Source: JASLQO01 sp002327525
Lineage (GTDB): Bacteria; Pseudomonadota; Gammaproteobacteria; Pseudomonadales; Azotimanducaceae
Direction: 5' to 3'
NCBI GenBank assembly: GCA_030744435.1
Contig: JASLQO010000020.1
Span: forward strand, 186,001-250,000
Length of the DNA: 64,000 nt
The position numbers and the translations under genes were made by a program. Shown here piece by piece: positions 8,058-15,860 of this stretch. The notes below the pieces were generated by a model. That model ran no database searches, was not told where the DNA came from, and saw only the letters and a program-made list of their open reading frames with translations. The number at the start of each line of letters is the position of its first letter. Positions within the stretch are counted from its first letter, which is position 1.

Positions 8058-8661
8058 GTATTCCCCTGCCGAGTCCCAGAAGTAAACCGGCGAGTATAAA
8101 GGCACCCGGCGGCAGGAGCGCGACGAGCATCCCGCCCCCTTCATCCGTGAAGTCGATGCCCCAATCGGCTGCGTCAGGTCCGAACAGCGAGTCCAGTCCG
8201 GCACCGAGGCTGCCCGCGCCGATGATCTCTCTCACTGAACCGAGCACCAGCAGTGCGATGGCAAAGCCGCATGAAGTGCCAAGCGCGTCGGCCAGGGCCG
8301 CGCGAGGGGGTTGTCGGGCGGCAAATGCCTCCAGTCGCCCGAGGATCATGCAGTTGGTGACGATGATCTGCACGAACAATGCGATGGAGAGGTACAGATC
8401 GAACGTGTAGGCCTCTAGCAGCATCACCGCGCAGGTGGTGAACGTGGCGATCACCATCATGAAGCATGGAAGGCGCACATCGTGTGGTATCAAGGTGCGG
8501 AGGAGCGAAATGATGAGTGCCGAGCCGGCCATCACGAACGTGCTCGCAAACGCCAGCCCCAGCGCGTTCACCACGCTGTTGCTGACGGCCAGCAACGGGC
8601 AAAGCCCCAGCAACTGCACCCACGCTGGATTGCGCTCGATCGCGGCCTGCCTGAACGTCAT
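8011..8661 (-). CDS. rsxE: Rnf/Rsx electron transport complex subunit E
   Basis: RsxE is an integral membrane subunit paralogous to RsxA. Together they form the pseudo-symmetric core that carries a [2Fe-2S] cluster inside the membrane. The 216-residue product starts MTFRQAAIERNPAWVQLLG, has the paired motifs LCPLLAVSN and VTNCMILGR with the conserved cysteines, and about six hydrophobic helices. The start at 8661 overlaps the rsxG stop by four bases, and upstream frame extension is rejected by homology. Retention of the membrane core argues that the complex is assembled even though rsxC is absent. Confidence 0.95.
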   Translation of the reverse strand: MTFRQAAIERNPAWVQLLGLCPLLAVSNSVVNALGLAFASTFVMAGSALIISLLRTLIPHDVRLPCFMMVIATFTTCAVMLLEAYTFDLYLSIALFVQIIVTNCMILGRLEAFAARQPPRAALADALGTSCGFAIALLVLGSVREIIGAGSLGAGLDSLFGPDAADWGIDFTDEGGGMLVALLPPGAFILAGLLLGLGRGIHEQRQARAHLRETEG

Positions 8662-9143
8662 CCTGGTGGCCCTTCGGGAGCCGTCTCGGCCAGCGCGGTG
8701 CGCAGATGAGATTGCAGCGCGCGTTTGATCGCGAGGCTCGTGATGGTGGCCCCGCTGATCGTGTCGACCTCCATTGGCTGCATTTGTTCGAACTGATTCA
8801 TCCATTCGCCTTCGATGAAATCACCGAGGCCGGGGGTCTCCTCGTGACGCGTCACCTTCACTCCCCCGATACTGCCCCGATCGAGCGCCACCAGCATTTC
8901 GATGGAGCCGCCGTATCCGGGCGTGCTCACGGTGTCCAGTCGAGTGCCGCCGATCCGGAGATTCGCCAAGGGCAGGGTGACGTTGTTCGTGGGAAACGGC
9001 CCGCCCGCCAGCTGGAAAGCCACCGCCCAGGTAGCGGCCTCCCGATTGGCCCGTATGTGGGGTGCAGTCTGGTAGCGTACGCCGGCCAGAAGTGCGGCGC
9101 ATACTAGTGCCACGCCGGTGATACTAACCAGTGACTTGATCAT
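8658..9143 (-). CDS. rsxG: Rnf/Rsx electron transport complex subunit G (covalent FMN protein)
   Basis: RsxG is anchored by one N-terminal helix (residues 4-23 here) and exposes an FMN-binding domain. The flavinylation motif DTISGATITS is present, with the threonine that takes the phosphoester-linked FMN. At 161 residues it is shorter than E. coli RsxG (about 206). The start at ATG 9143 overlaps rsxD by 20 bases; an upstream start would add only a hydrophilic stub. In the canonical complex this flavin receives electrons from the RnfD/RnfA-E core. Confidence 0.93.
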   Translation of the reverse strand: MIKSLVSITGVALVCAALLAGVRYQTAPHIRANREAATWAVAFQLAGGPFPTNNVTLPLANLRIGGTRLDTVSTPGYGGSIEMLVALDRGSIGGVKVTRHEETPGLGDFIEGEWMNQFEQMQPMEVDTISGATITSLAIKRALQSHLRTALAETAPEGPPG

Positions 9144-10056
9144 GGGAGTCCCGATGTGTGCGCGCAACGCGGTTCAAGAAAGGGGTCGCGGCGTTTGCGA
9201 GCAACACGGCGAACGCGATACCGTCGGGGTAGTTACCCCATGCTCTTACCGCAAAGATCACGATACCCGCGAGAGCGCCGAACACCAACTGCGAGCGGCG
9301 GGTCGCCGGGTGAGTGACAGGGTCGGTCAGTACGAAGAACGCTGCCAACATGGTTCCGGCACTGAACAGGTGATAAGCGGGGGAACCGGCACTGGCCGAG
9401 GAACCGCCGTCGTAGAAGATAAGTGCGAGGAGTGTGAGGGTGCCGAGCATCGCCAGAGGTACCCGCCAGGCGATGAGGTGCATTCGCCACAGCAGGAGTC
9501 CACCTGCTAGATAAGCGACGTTCACCCACTCCCAGCCGGCGGCTCCCAGTACGCCGAATCCGTTGGCGGCGTTCCACAGTTCTGCCACGCTGAGCCCCTC
9601 CCGATAGCGGAAGGTGGTCAGGGGTGTGGCGCCGGACATGCCGTCCAAGCCGGGCCAGGAGGCCATCGCATCCGGGAAGGAAACCAGCGCAAGTGCGTAG
9701 CCGACCATGGCGGGATTGAAGATGTTGTGCCCCAGGCCGCCGTACAGATGCTTGGCTAGTACGACGGCGCCGCAGACCGCGAGCGCCAATATGCCAACGG
9801 ACATCGACGGTGGCATGCAGAGAGTGAGAATGAGAGCCGTAACAACGGTGCTACCGTCGCGCAGGCAGGCCATCGCGGGCTTCCCCCGGGCCTTCAGACA
9901 GGCTGCCTCACAGGCTGTCGCCATCACCAGGACCAGTACCAGATTCATGACCACACCGAGTCCGAAAAACCACACGGACAGCAGCGCACCGGGTAACAGA
10001 GCGGCACACACGCGCCACATGATCGTGTTGGTGGTCAGACTACCAGTCACTGGCAT
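9124..10056 (-). CDS. rsxD: Rnf/Rsx electron transport complex subunit D
   Basis: RsxD is a polytopic membrane subunit of the NqrB/RnfD family that carries a covalent FMN. The 310-residue product, counted from ATG 10056, has about nine hydrophobic segments. It carries the flavinylation motif SGATPLTTF, the GGLGHNIFNPAMVGYAL signature and FFVLTDPVTHPATRR. The start codon lies inside the 3' end of rsxB, with a 17-base overlap, so no room remains for rsxC at the place it occupies in E. coli. The extra 49 in-frame codons upstream are the antisense-like shadow of rsxB and were excluded. Confidence 0.95.
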   Translation of the reverse strand: MPVTGSLTTNTIMWRVCAALLPGALLSVWFFGLGVVMNLVLVLVMATACEAACLKARGKPAMACLRDGSTVVTALILTLCMPPSMSVGILALAVCGAVVLAKHLYGGLGHNIFNPAMVGYALALVSFPDAMASWPGLDGMSGATPLTTFRYREGLSVAELWNAANGFGVLGAAGWEWVNVAYLAGGLLLWRMHLIAWRVPLAMLGTLTLLALIFYDGGSSASAGSPAYHLFSAGTMLAAFFVLTDPVTHPATRRSQLVFGALAGIVIFAVRAWGNYPDGIAFAVLLANAATPFLNRVARTHRDSHDQVTG

Positions 10057-10909
10057 CGCGCTGGTTTGATACTCGCGCGGCACGTCGGGCCGCACTGGCG
10101 GCTGCTTCACCTGCAAGCCGGGCCGCTCGAGCCTCGTAGCGTGCCTGGCTGCGCGCTGCGCGCTCGCGGGTTTGCCGGTGTAAAAAGAGCTCACGCTTGC
10201 CATTAGCCAGAACCTGCGTCAGTGGAATGGCACTCGGGCAAACGCGATCGCACCGATTGCAGTCGATGCAATCCTCAAGACGTGCCTGTGCGGCGCTTTC
10301 GTAGCGCGAGGCGCGTACTTCCCACAACAATGCGGCCGGATCGAGTCCGGGGGGACACACGGGAGCGCATCTGCCGCACTGAATACAGGCCGTGCTATCC
10401 CAGCGGGGCTCCTGGGGTTCGATCGTTCGCACCTCGATCAGCTCGATACAACCCATCGGACAGACCGGGACGCACAATTCGCAGCCCATACATTGTTCGT
10501 CGAGGACGGTATGCATCAATTGCTGTGCACCGACGATGGCGTCCACGGGGCAGGCGTTGATACACAGTGCGCAACCAATGCACTGTGGTTCCATGATGCG
10601 GGCCTTGAGGGCGCGAGAGGCGGGTAGACGCGTGCCGGGAAGTTTCCCCAGCAGCCGGGCGAGATTTGCGTGGGTGTCTTCGCCGCCGGGCGGACAAAAG
10701 TCGATGGCCTCGCCATGCGCCACGGCTTCTGCGTAGGGTTTGCACCCCGGGTAGCCGCATTGTGCGCACTGAGTCTGCGGTAACAGGGCGTTCACCGCAT
10801 TTGCCACTTCATCCGGCGATTCTGGCAGGCGCTTCGAGGCAAGCGTGAGTGCAGTGCCGGCCGCGAGGCCCAGACCACCCAGGGTCAGCAGTGCGCTGAT
10901 CAGGTCCAT
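10040..10909 (-). CDS. rsxB: RsxB fused to the C-terminal ferredoxin domain of RsxC (chimeric electron transport subunit)
   Basis: The 289-residue product is about 100 longer than normal RsxB (192 in E. coli). Residues 1-160 are RsxB: a membrane anchor, the four-cysteine domain (C48, C51, C56, C72) and two 4Fe-4S motifs (C110/113/116/120 and C140/143/146/150). Residues about 165-289 instead match the end of RsxC. ACIQCGRCAPVCPPGL (C175-C185) and DCIDCNRCDRVCPSAIPL (C214-C224) are followed by an arginine/alanine-rich helix, RYEARAARL, like the RsxC tail. RsxC's NADH/FMN domain is missing. The gene overlaps rsxA by one base and rsxD by 17. Five clusters are predicted. The fusion call is mine, made by comparison with the known RsxB and RsxC sequence patterns. 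Confidence 0.9.
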   Translation of the reverse strand: MDLISALLTLGGLGLAAGTALTLASKRLPESPDEVANAVNALLPQTQCAQCGYPGCKPYAEAVAHGEAIDFCPPGGEDTHANLARLLGKLPGTRLPASRALKARIMEPQCIGCALCINACPVDAIVGAQQLMHTVLDEQCMGCELCVPVCPMGCIELIEVRTIEPQEPRWDSTACIQCGRCAPVCPPGLDPAALLWEVRASRYESAAQARLEDCIDCNRCDRVCPSAIPLTQVLANGKRELFLHRQTRERAARSQARYEARAARLAGEAAASAARRAARVSNQRDASDW

Positions 10910-11487
10910 CAGCTTGCGAGCCCTGCGAAACCGAGAAAGCCGAGGCTCATGATGCCCGCGGTGATGAGTGCGATGGGCGCGCCGGAGAAGGGCTTCGGCA
11001 CGTCGGCACCTTCGAGGCGTTCGCGAATGGCACCGAACAGCACCATCACCAGCGTGAATCCACCTGCGGCGCCAATGGCGAAGACGAGCGTTTGCAGCCA
11101 GGTGAAGTTCGCGCCGATCACGATGAGCGCGACACCGAGCACGGCGCAGTTGGTGGTGATGAGCGGCAAATAGATGCCGAGCAGGCGATGCAACAGCGGA
11201 CTCAGGCTGCGCAGATAGATCTCAGTCAGCTGTACGACGCAAGCAACCACGGCGATGAACACCACGATGCGCAGCCACTCGAGCGATAGCGGAACCAGCA
11301 GCAAGTGAAAGAGAGCGTGGCACAGAGTCGCTGACAGCGTGAGTACGAAGGTGGTCGCCAGTCCCATGGCCAGCGCGGTATCGTATCCGCGCGTCATGCC
11401 CATGAACGGGCACAATCCCAGAAACTGTGCGAGTACGAAATTGTTGACGAGCAACGCGCCGATCAGGATGAGGGCCAGCTCGCTCAC
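10909..11487 (-). CDS. rsxA: Rnf/Rsx electron transport complex subunit A
   Basis: The 192-residue product equals the usual RsxA length. It has six hydrophobic helices, with the inverted-repeat motifs NNFVLAQFLGLCPFMG near residues 15-30 and LITTNCAVLGVAL near residue 110. The cysteines of these motifs coordinate the intramembrane iron-sulfur cluster together with RsxE. The Rnf/Rsx complex couples ferredoxin and NAD(H) redox to ion movement, or in E. coli keeps SoxR reduced. The gene lies 10 bases downstream of metG and overlaps rsxB, so it is probably in one transcript with both. Confidence 0.96.
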   Translation of the reverse strand: MSELALILIGALLVNNFVLAQFLGLCPFMGMTRGYDTALAMGLATTFVLTLSATLCHALFHLLLVPLSLEWLRIVVFIAVVACVVQLTEIYLRSLSPLLHRLLGIYLPLITTNCAVLGVALIVIGANFTWLQTLVFAIGAAGGFTLVMVLFGAIRERLEGADVPKPFSGAPIALITAGIMSLGFLGFAGLAS

Positions 11488-11497
11488 GGCGGGGGTT

Positions 11498-13510
11498 TCA
11501 GGTGACGCGCATGCCTGGCTCGGCGCCGGAGTCCGGGCTCAGGAGGAATATGTCCGCACCACCCGGACCGGCGGCCAGTACCATGCCCTGAGAGACGCCG
11601 AAGCGCATCTTCCGCGGAGCGAGATTGGCTACCATAACCGTCAGGCGGCCAACCAGATCCGTCGGATCGTAGGCCTCCCGAATTCCGGAGAACACATTGC
11701 GCCGCTCATCACCCACATCGAGCGTGAGTGCCAGCAGGCGATCGGCGCCTTCGACTTTTTCCGCCGCCACGATGCGCGCCACTCTTAGTTCTACCTTCTC
11801 GAATTCATCGATGCTGATCCATTCGGGATCAGGCGACGCATTGCCGGCTTCATCGGCTGATTCCGTTTCCTCGGCCTCGGTGTGCTCCAGCATTGCGTCG
11901 ACCTTTTTCGGGTCCACGCGCGTGATCAGTGGTTTGAATTTGCCAATGGCATGTTCACCGAGTGGGGTGGCGGCGTCCGTCCAGGCGAGCGCCTCGACGT
12001 TCAGGAAGGTGCGCGCCCGCTCGGCGAATGCGGGCACGATGGGTTGCAGGTAGATGACCAGCACGCGAAACAGATTGATGCTCTCGCTGCACACGAGATG
12101 CAGGCGCTCCCGCTGCGCCTCATCCTTCACCATTTTCCAGGGTTCGTGGTGGGCGATGTACTGATTGGCCAGGTCGGCCAGTGCCGTTATCTCACGCACG
12201 GCTTTCGAGGTGTCGCAGGATTCATAGTATTCAGCGATGCGCGATCCGGCATCCACGAATTGCTGCCATAGCGCCTCGTCCTCGAGTTGAGCGCTCAGGG
12301 TTGCGTCGAATTGCTTGGTCACGAAGCCGGCGGTGCGGCTCGCGATGTTGGCGATCTTCCCGACCAGGTCCGAGTTTACCCGAGTGACGAAGTCCTCAAG
12401 GTTTATGTCGATATCCTCGATGGTGCCGTTGAGCTTCGCCGCGAAGTAATAGCGAAGGTACTCGGCATCGAGGTGTTCAAGCCAGGTGGCGGCGTTGACG
12501 AAAACACCCCGCGACTTGGACATCTTCGCACCGCTGACCGAGGCGAAACCATGGGTGTGGATCTTCGTGGGTTTCCGAAAACCCGCGCCATCCAGCACCG
12601 ATGGCCAGAACAGACAGTGAAAGTTGACGATGTCCTTGCCGATGAAGTGATGCACCTCGGTGTTACTCTCGGGTTGCCAGAACTCGTCGAACGTCAGGTC
12701 GGCTCGCTCCTGGGCGTAGTTCATGAAACTCGCCATGTACCCGATGGGTGCATCCCACCACACGTAGAAATACTTGTCGGTGCTGCCCGGGATGAGGAAG
12801 CCGAAGTAAGGCGCATCGCGTGAGATGTCCCAGGCCTTCAGGCCGCCATCCAGCCACTCAGCCAGCTTGTTGGCAACCTCCGGTTGCAGGGCGCCGGAGG
12901 TGGTCCAGTCCTTCAGCATGTCCGTGTACTGCGGCAGGTCGAAAAAGTAGTGCTCCGAGGCCTTCAGCTGTGGTGTGGCGCCCGAGACGGTCGACCGCGG
13001 AGACCCCAGATCGATCGCTTCGTAAGTAGCGCCACAGGATTCGCAGTTGTCCCCATACTGGTCGTCCTCACCGCAACGCGGGCAGATACCCTTGACGAAA
13101 CGATCGGCCAGAAACATCTTGCGTTCCGGGTCGTAGAGCTGTTCCACCTCGCGTGTGAATATCAGACCGCGCGCGTGCAACCGTTCGTATATCAGATCGG
13201 AGAGTTGTTTGTTCTCGGGCGCGTGTGTCGAATAGTAGTTGTCATGCGTAACGCCAAATCCGCGGAAGTCCGCCGCATGTTCCTCGCGAATTCGCTCTAT
13301 CAGCACCTGGGGTTCCAGGCCTTCGACCTCGGCTTTCAGCATGGTGGCGGCGCCATGCGTGTCGTCGGCACAGACGTGCAGGCACTGGTGAGCACGCATG
13401 CGCTGAAAACGAACCCAGATGTCCGTTTGTATATGCTCCAACAGATGGCCGAGGTGAATCGATCCATTAGCGTTGGGCAGTGCGCTGGTAACCAGAATAC
13501 GCCGTGCCAT
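11498..13510 (-). CDS. metG: Methionine--tRNA ligase
   Basis: The 670-residue enzyme charges tRNA(Met). The N-terminal Rossmann fold has the HIGH-type box (GSIHLGHLLEHIQTD) and a zinc knuckle around residues 145-161 (CPRCGEDDQYGDNCESCG). The KMSKS box appears as SGAKMSKSRG. A C-terminal EMAPII/Trbp111-like domain (FEKVELRVARI through NLAPRKMRFG) makes this the long, dimeric form. It diverges from mrp, an arrangement also seen in E. coli, across a gap with a perfect 24-base palindrome. It leads directly into the rsx genes, which is less usual. Confidence 0.97.
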   Translation of the reverse strand: MARRILVTSALPNANGSIHLGHLLEHIQTDIWVRFQRMRAHQCLHVCADDTHGAATMLKAEVEGLEPQVLIERIREEHAADFRGFGVTHDNYYSTHAPENKQLSDLIYERLHARGLIFTREVEQLYDPERKMFLADRFVKGICPRCGEDDQYGDNCESCGATYEAIDLGSPRSTVSGATPQLKASEHYFFDLPQYTDMLKDWTTSGALQPEVANKLAEWLDGGLKAWDISRDAPYFGFLIPGSTDKYFYVWWDAPIGYMASFMNYAQERADLTFDEFWQPESNTEVHHFIGKDIVNFHCLFWPSVLDGAGFRKPTKIHTHGFASVSGAKMSKSRGVFVNAATWLEHLDAEYLRYYFAAKLNGTIEDIDINLEDFVTRVNSDLVGKIANIASRTAGFVTKQFDATLSAQLEDEALWQQFVDAGSRIAEYYESCDTSKAVREITALADLANQYIAHHEPWKMVKDEAQRERLHLVCSESINLFRVLVIYLQPIVPAFAERARTFLNVEALAWTDAATPLGEHAIGKFKPLITRVDPKKVDAMLEHTEAEETESADEAGNASPDPEWISIDEFEKVELRVARIVAAEKVEGADRLLALTLDVGDERRNVFSGIREAYDPTDLVGRLTVMVANLAPRKMRFGVSQGMVLAAGPGGADIFLLSPDSGAEPGMRVT

Positions 13511-13575
13511 GTCGTCCCGAGATCTCAGTAAAAAAAGAGGCGCGCACTATACCGCAAACCGCGGTCGCCGGGAGG

Positions 13576-13599
13576 CACACCCCGTTCGAACGGGGTGTG
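13576..13599. repeat. Perfect 24-bp palindrome in the metG-mrp divergent region
   Basis: CACACCCCGTTC followed by GAACGGGGTGTG is an exact dyad with no spacer. It is 66 bases before metG's start and 121 before mrp's start. It could be an operator for a dimeric regulator, or a hairpin in either leader. There is no adjacent U-run in the correct orientation for a terminator. Confidence 0.6.
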
Positions 13600-13665
13600 G
13601 CCATGGGTGTAAAAAAAGGACGAACCAGATGCGCTCAGCGGCTACCTCGACGCGCAATGCGGCCA

Positions 13666-13671
13666 TATAAT
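13666..13671 (+). promoter_or_regulatory. Probable -10 element for mrp
   Basis: A perfect TATAAT is followed by GGCGCGCC, 49 bases before the mrp start. No good -35 is visible at 16 to 18 bases upstream. Confidence 0.4.
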
Positions 13672-13719
13672 GGCGCGCCTTTTGCTGGCAAGACGTTCAA
13701 GGAGATTCAAGGGCAAGCT

Positions 13720-14742
13720 ATGGCCATCAAACTGGAACGGTTCCGAGATCCTTATCTTGGCCGCACGTGGGAGGAACTCGGCGCACGCGTGCTGTCCTCC
13801 GGGAACCGTGTGTCGATCACACTGGGCTATCCGGCAAAGGGTCTGAAAAAGTCCCTGGGCGCGCAGCTTGCCGAATATCTCGCAAGTGAACACGTGGACC
13901 TCGAACTGCGTTTCGCTTCCCCGCAGGGCAAGGGCTTTGGTGGTATCCGCCACATCATCGCAGTCGCCTCCGGCAAAGGTGGCGTGGGGAAGTCCACCAC
14001 CGCCGTGAATCTGGCTCTGGCGCTCGATCGCGAGGGCGCGAAGGCGGGGCTGCTCGACGCGGATATCTACGGTCCCAGTCAGGGGATGATGCTCGGTGTG
14101 CCGCAGGGATGCAGACCCGAGATCGTCGATGAGCAGCACTTCGCACCCGTGAAGGCGCACGGGTTGCAGACCATGTCGATGAGCTACCTGACAGATGAGA
14201 ACATGCCCATGGTATGGCGCGGTCCGATGGCTTCCGGCGCGCTGCAGCAGTTGATCAACCAGACTCTCTGGGAAGATCTGGACTATCTGATCGTCGATAT
14301 GCCGCCTGGCACGGGAGACATTCAGCTGACGCTCTCACAGCAGGTGCCGGTCTCGGGCGCGGTCATCGTGACCACGCCGCAGGACGTGGCGCTGCTTGAT
14401 GCTCGAAAAGGCATCGAGATGTTCCGCAAGGTGGACATCCCGGTGCTCGGCGTGGTGGAGAACATGAGTCTGTATCGCTGTCCTGAGTGCGGCGCCAGGA
14501 GTTATGTATTCGGAGAAGGCGGGGGCGAGCGGGTGGCCCGGGAGTTTGGTGTGCCGCTGCTTGCCGAGTTGCCTCTCGATCTCAGCATCCGGGAGCAGAC
14601 GGATGGCGGACGGCCGAGTGTCGTGGCAGACCCGGATGGCGAGATTGCGGGCATCTACGCGGACGCCGCCCGTCACATGGCGGCGCGGCTTTGGGTTGGT
14701 GACCAGGCCGGCGGGCCGACCATTGCCATCGTCGATGACTGA
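13720..14742 (+). CDS. mrp: Iron-sulfur cluster carrier protein Mrp/ApbC (P-loop NTPase)
   Basis: The 340-residue product, starting at ATG 13720, belongs to the Mrp/NBP35 group that binds a [4Fe-4S] cluster and transfers it to apoproteins with ATP hydrolysis. A short N-terminal domain (residues 1-75) precedes the deviant Walker A VASGKGGVGKSTTAVNLALA. It is followed by DADIYGPS, MVWRGPMAS and DMPPGTGDIQLTL, and by the cluster-binding CxxC in YRCPECGA. A 72-codon upstream extension of the frame spans the promoter region and is excluded. The gene is followed by dcd after 15 bases, as in several gammaproteobacteria. Confidence 0.95.
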   Translation: MAIKLERFRDPYLGRTWEELGARVLSSGNRVSITLGYPAKGLKKSLGAQLAEYLASEHVDLELRFASPQGKGFGGIRHIIAVASGKGGVGKSTTAVNLALALDREGAKAGLLDADIYGPSQGMMLGVPQGCRPEIVDEQHFAPVKAHGLQTMSMSYLTDENMPMVWRGPMASGALQQLINQTLWEDLDYLIVDMPPGTGDIQLTLSQQVPVSGAVIVTTPQDVALLDARKGIEMFRKVDIPVLGVVENMSLYRCPECGARSYVFGEGGGERVAREFGVPLLAELPLDLSIREQTDGGRPSVVADPDGEIAGIYADAARHMAARLWVGDQAGGPTIAIVDD

Positions 14743-14757
14743 ACAGGATCAGCAAGA

Positions 14758-15321
14758 GTGACAATCAAATCCGATCGCTGGATTCAGGAAATGGCGGCAG
14801 GCGGCATGATCGAACCGTTCGAACCGGGTCAGGTACGAACCGTGGACGGCCGCAAAGTAATCTCCTACGGTACTTCGAGTTATGGCTACGACGTACGCTG
14901 TGCGCCACGATTCAAGGTGTTCACGAACATCTATTCGGCCACCGTGGATCCGAAGGCCTTTGATGAACGCAGCTTCGTCGATGTGGAGGATGAGGTTTGC
15001 ATCATCCCACCCAATTCTTTTGCGCTGGCATCCACTGTGGAGTATTTCCGCATCCCGGAAGACGTGCTCACCATCTGCCTCGGCAAGTCCACCTACGCGC
15101 GCTGCGGGATCATTGTGAACGTCACGCCGCTCGAACCCGAGTGGGAGGGCCACGTGACGCTCGAATTTTCCAACACCACCAACCTGCCGGCGAAAATCTA
15201 TGCCAACGAAGGGGTTGCGCAGATGCTGTTTTTTCAGTCCGACGAACGCTGTCAGGTCACGTACAAGGATCGCGGTGGCAAGTATCAGGGCCAGCGTGGC
15301 GTTACGCTACCGAGACCCTGA
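14758..15321 (+). CDS. dcd: dCTP deaminase
   Basis: Dcd deaminates dCTP to dUTP, the main source of dUMP for thymidylate in enteric-type bacteria. The 187-residue product starts with GTG at 14758 and carries SYGTSSYGYDVRCAPRF, GKSTYARCGIIVNVTPLEPEW with the catalytic glutamate region, and EGVAQMLFFQSD. The length and C-terminal GKYQGQRGVTLPR match the monofunctional enzyme, with no sign of the bifunctional dUTPase form. It is co-directional with mrp and probably co-transcribed. Confidence 0.97.
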   Translation: MTIKSDRWIQEMAAGGMIEPFEPGQVRTVDGRKVISYGTSSYGYDVRCAPRFKVFTNIYSATVDPKAFDERSFVDVEDEVCIIPPNSFALASTVEYFRIPEDVLTICLGKSTYARCGIIVNVTPLEPEWEGHVTLEFSNTTNLPAKIYANEGVAQMLFFQSDERCQVTYKDRGGKYQGQRGVTLPRP

Positions 15322-15363
15322 CAAGGGGAACAACCAACGGCATCCATCCCGGATTCGCGTCGC

Positions 15364-15847
15364 TCACGTTACCGGGTCGAGCCGCTTGCTCATCTCCAGA
15401 AGTGTGGTCGCGTAGCCGAGGTGGTCGTAGAATCGTACCGCGCCGGCGTTGGCGGCCCTGACGTTGAGTTCTAACCGTGTCAGGCCCCGTGCTTTCGCCC
15501 AGGCCTCGATGGCGTTCATCAGCGTGCGTCCGAGACCCATGCTTCGACGGGCCTCATCGACGCAGATTTCGCGGATGAATCTGCCCGCCATTGGAATGGC
15601 GGTGCGGCCCTCATGAGGTCTCTGTTCGATCCAGGCAGCCCCGGTGACCCGACCCCCGTTTTCGCACAGGAGTAAATCCTGCCGGTTGTCGGTCAGAACC
15701 TGCTCGAATTCCGCGCGGCATGCACACACCGATCTCGCCCATCAATTTCGGTTCCAGTGCGACGTGATGACGATTGGTCTGGCGGGAGAGTCGTTCTACC
15801 GCGGTGTAGTCATCTGTATTCGCTGCTCGAACCGAGGTGGAAGGCAT
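15364..15847 (-). pseudogene. GNAT-family N-acetyltransferase interrupted by a frameshift
   Basis: Two minus-strand frames together make one GNAT domain. The first frame, from ATG 15847, gives residues up to about HHVALEPKLMGEIG. The second carries RAEFEQVLTDNRQDLLLCENG and the acetyl-CoA site RSMGLGRTLMNAIEAWAKARG, ending at 15364. The switch is near 15729-15740, inside a GGTGTGTG tract, and needs a one-base loss or two-base gain to restore the frame. The acetyl-CoA loop and FYDHLGY end are otherwise intact, so the change looks recent, or is a sequencing error. The substrate is unknown. It lies 13 bases downstream of the purM start side (at 15861, the purM stop), where purN often sits. Confidence 0.75.
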
Positions 15848-15860
15848 ATCGTGCGGGTGC

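Noticed and set aside
13576..13599. Intrinsic terminator
   Set aside because: The hairpin has no U-run on the correct side for metG or mrp, and both genes read away from it.
13504..13719. 72-residue N-terminal extension of Mrp
   Set aside because: It crosses the palindrome and the TATAAT, and the family begins near ATG 13720.
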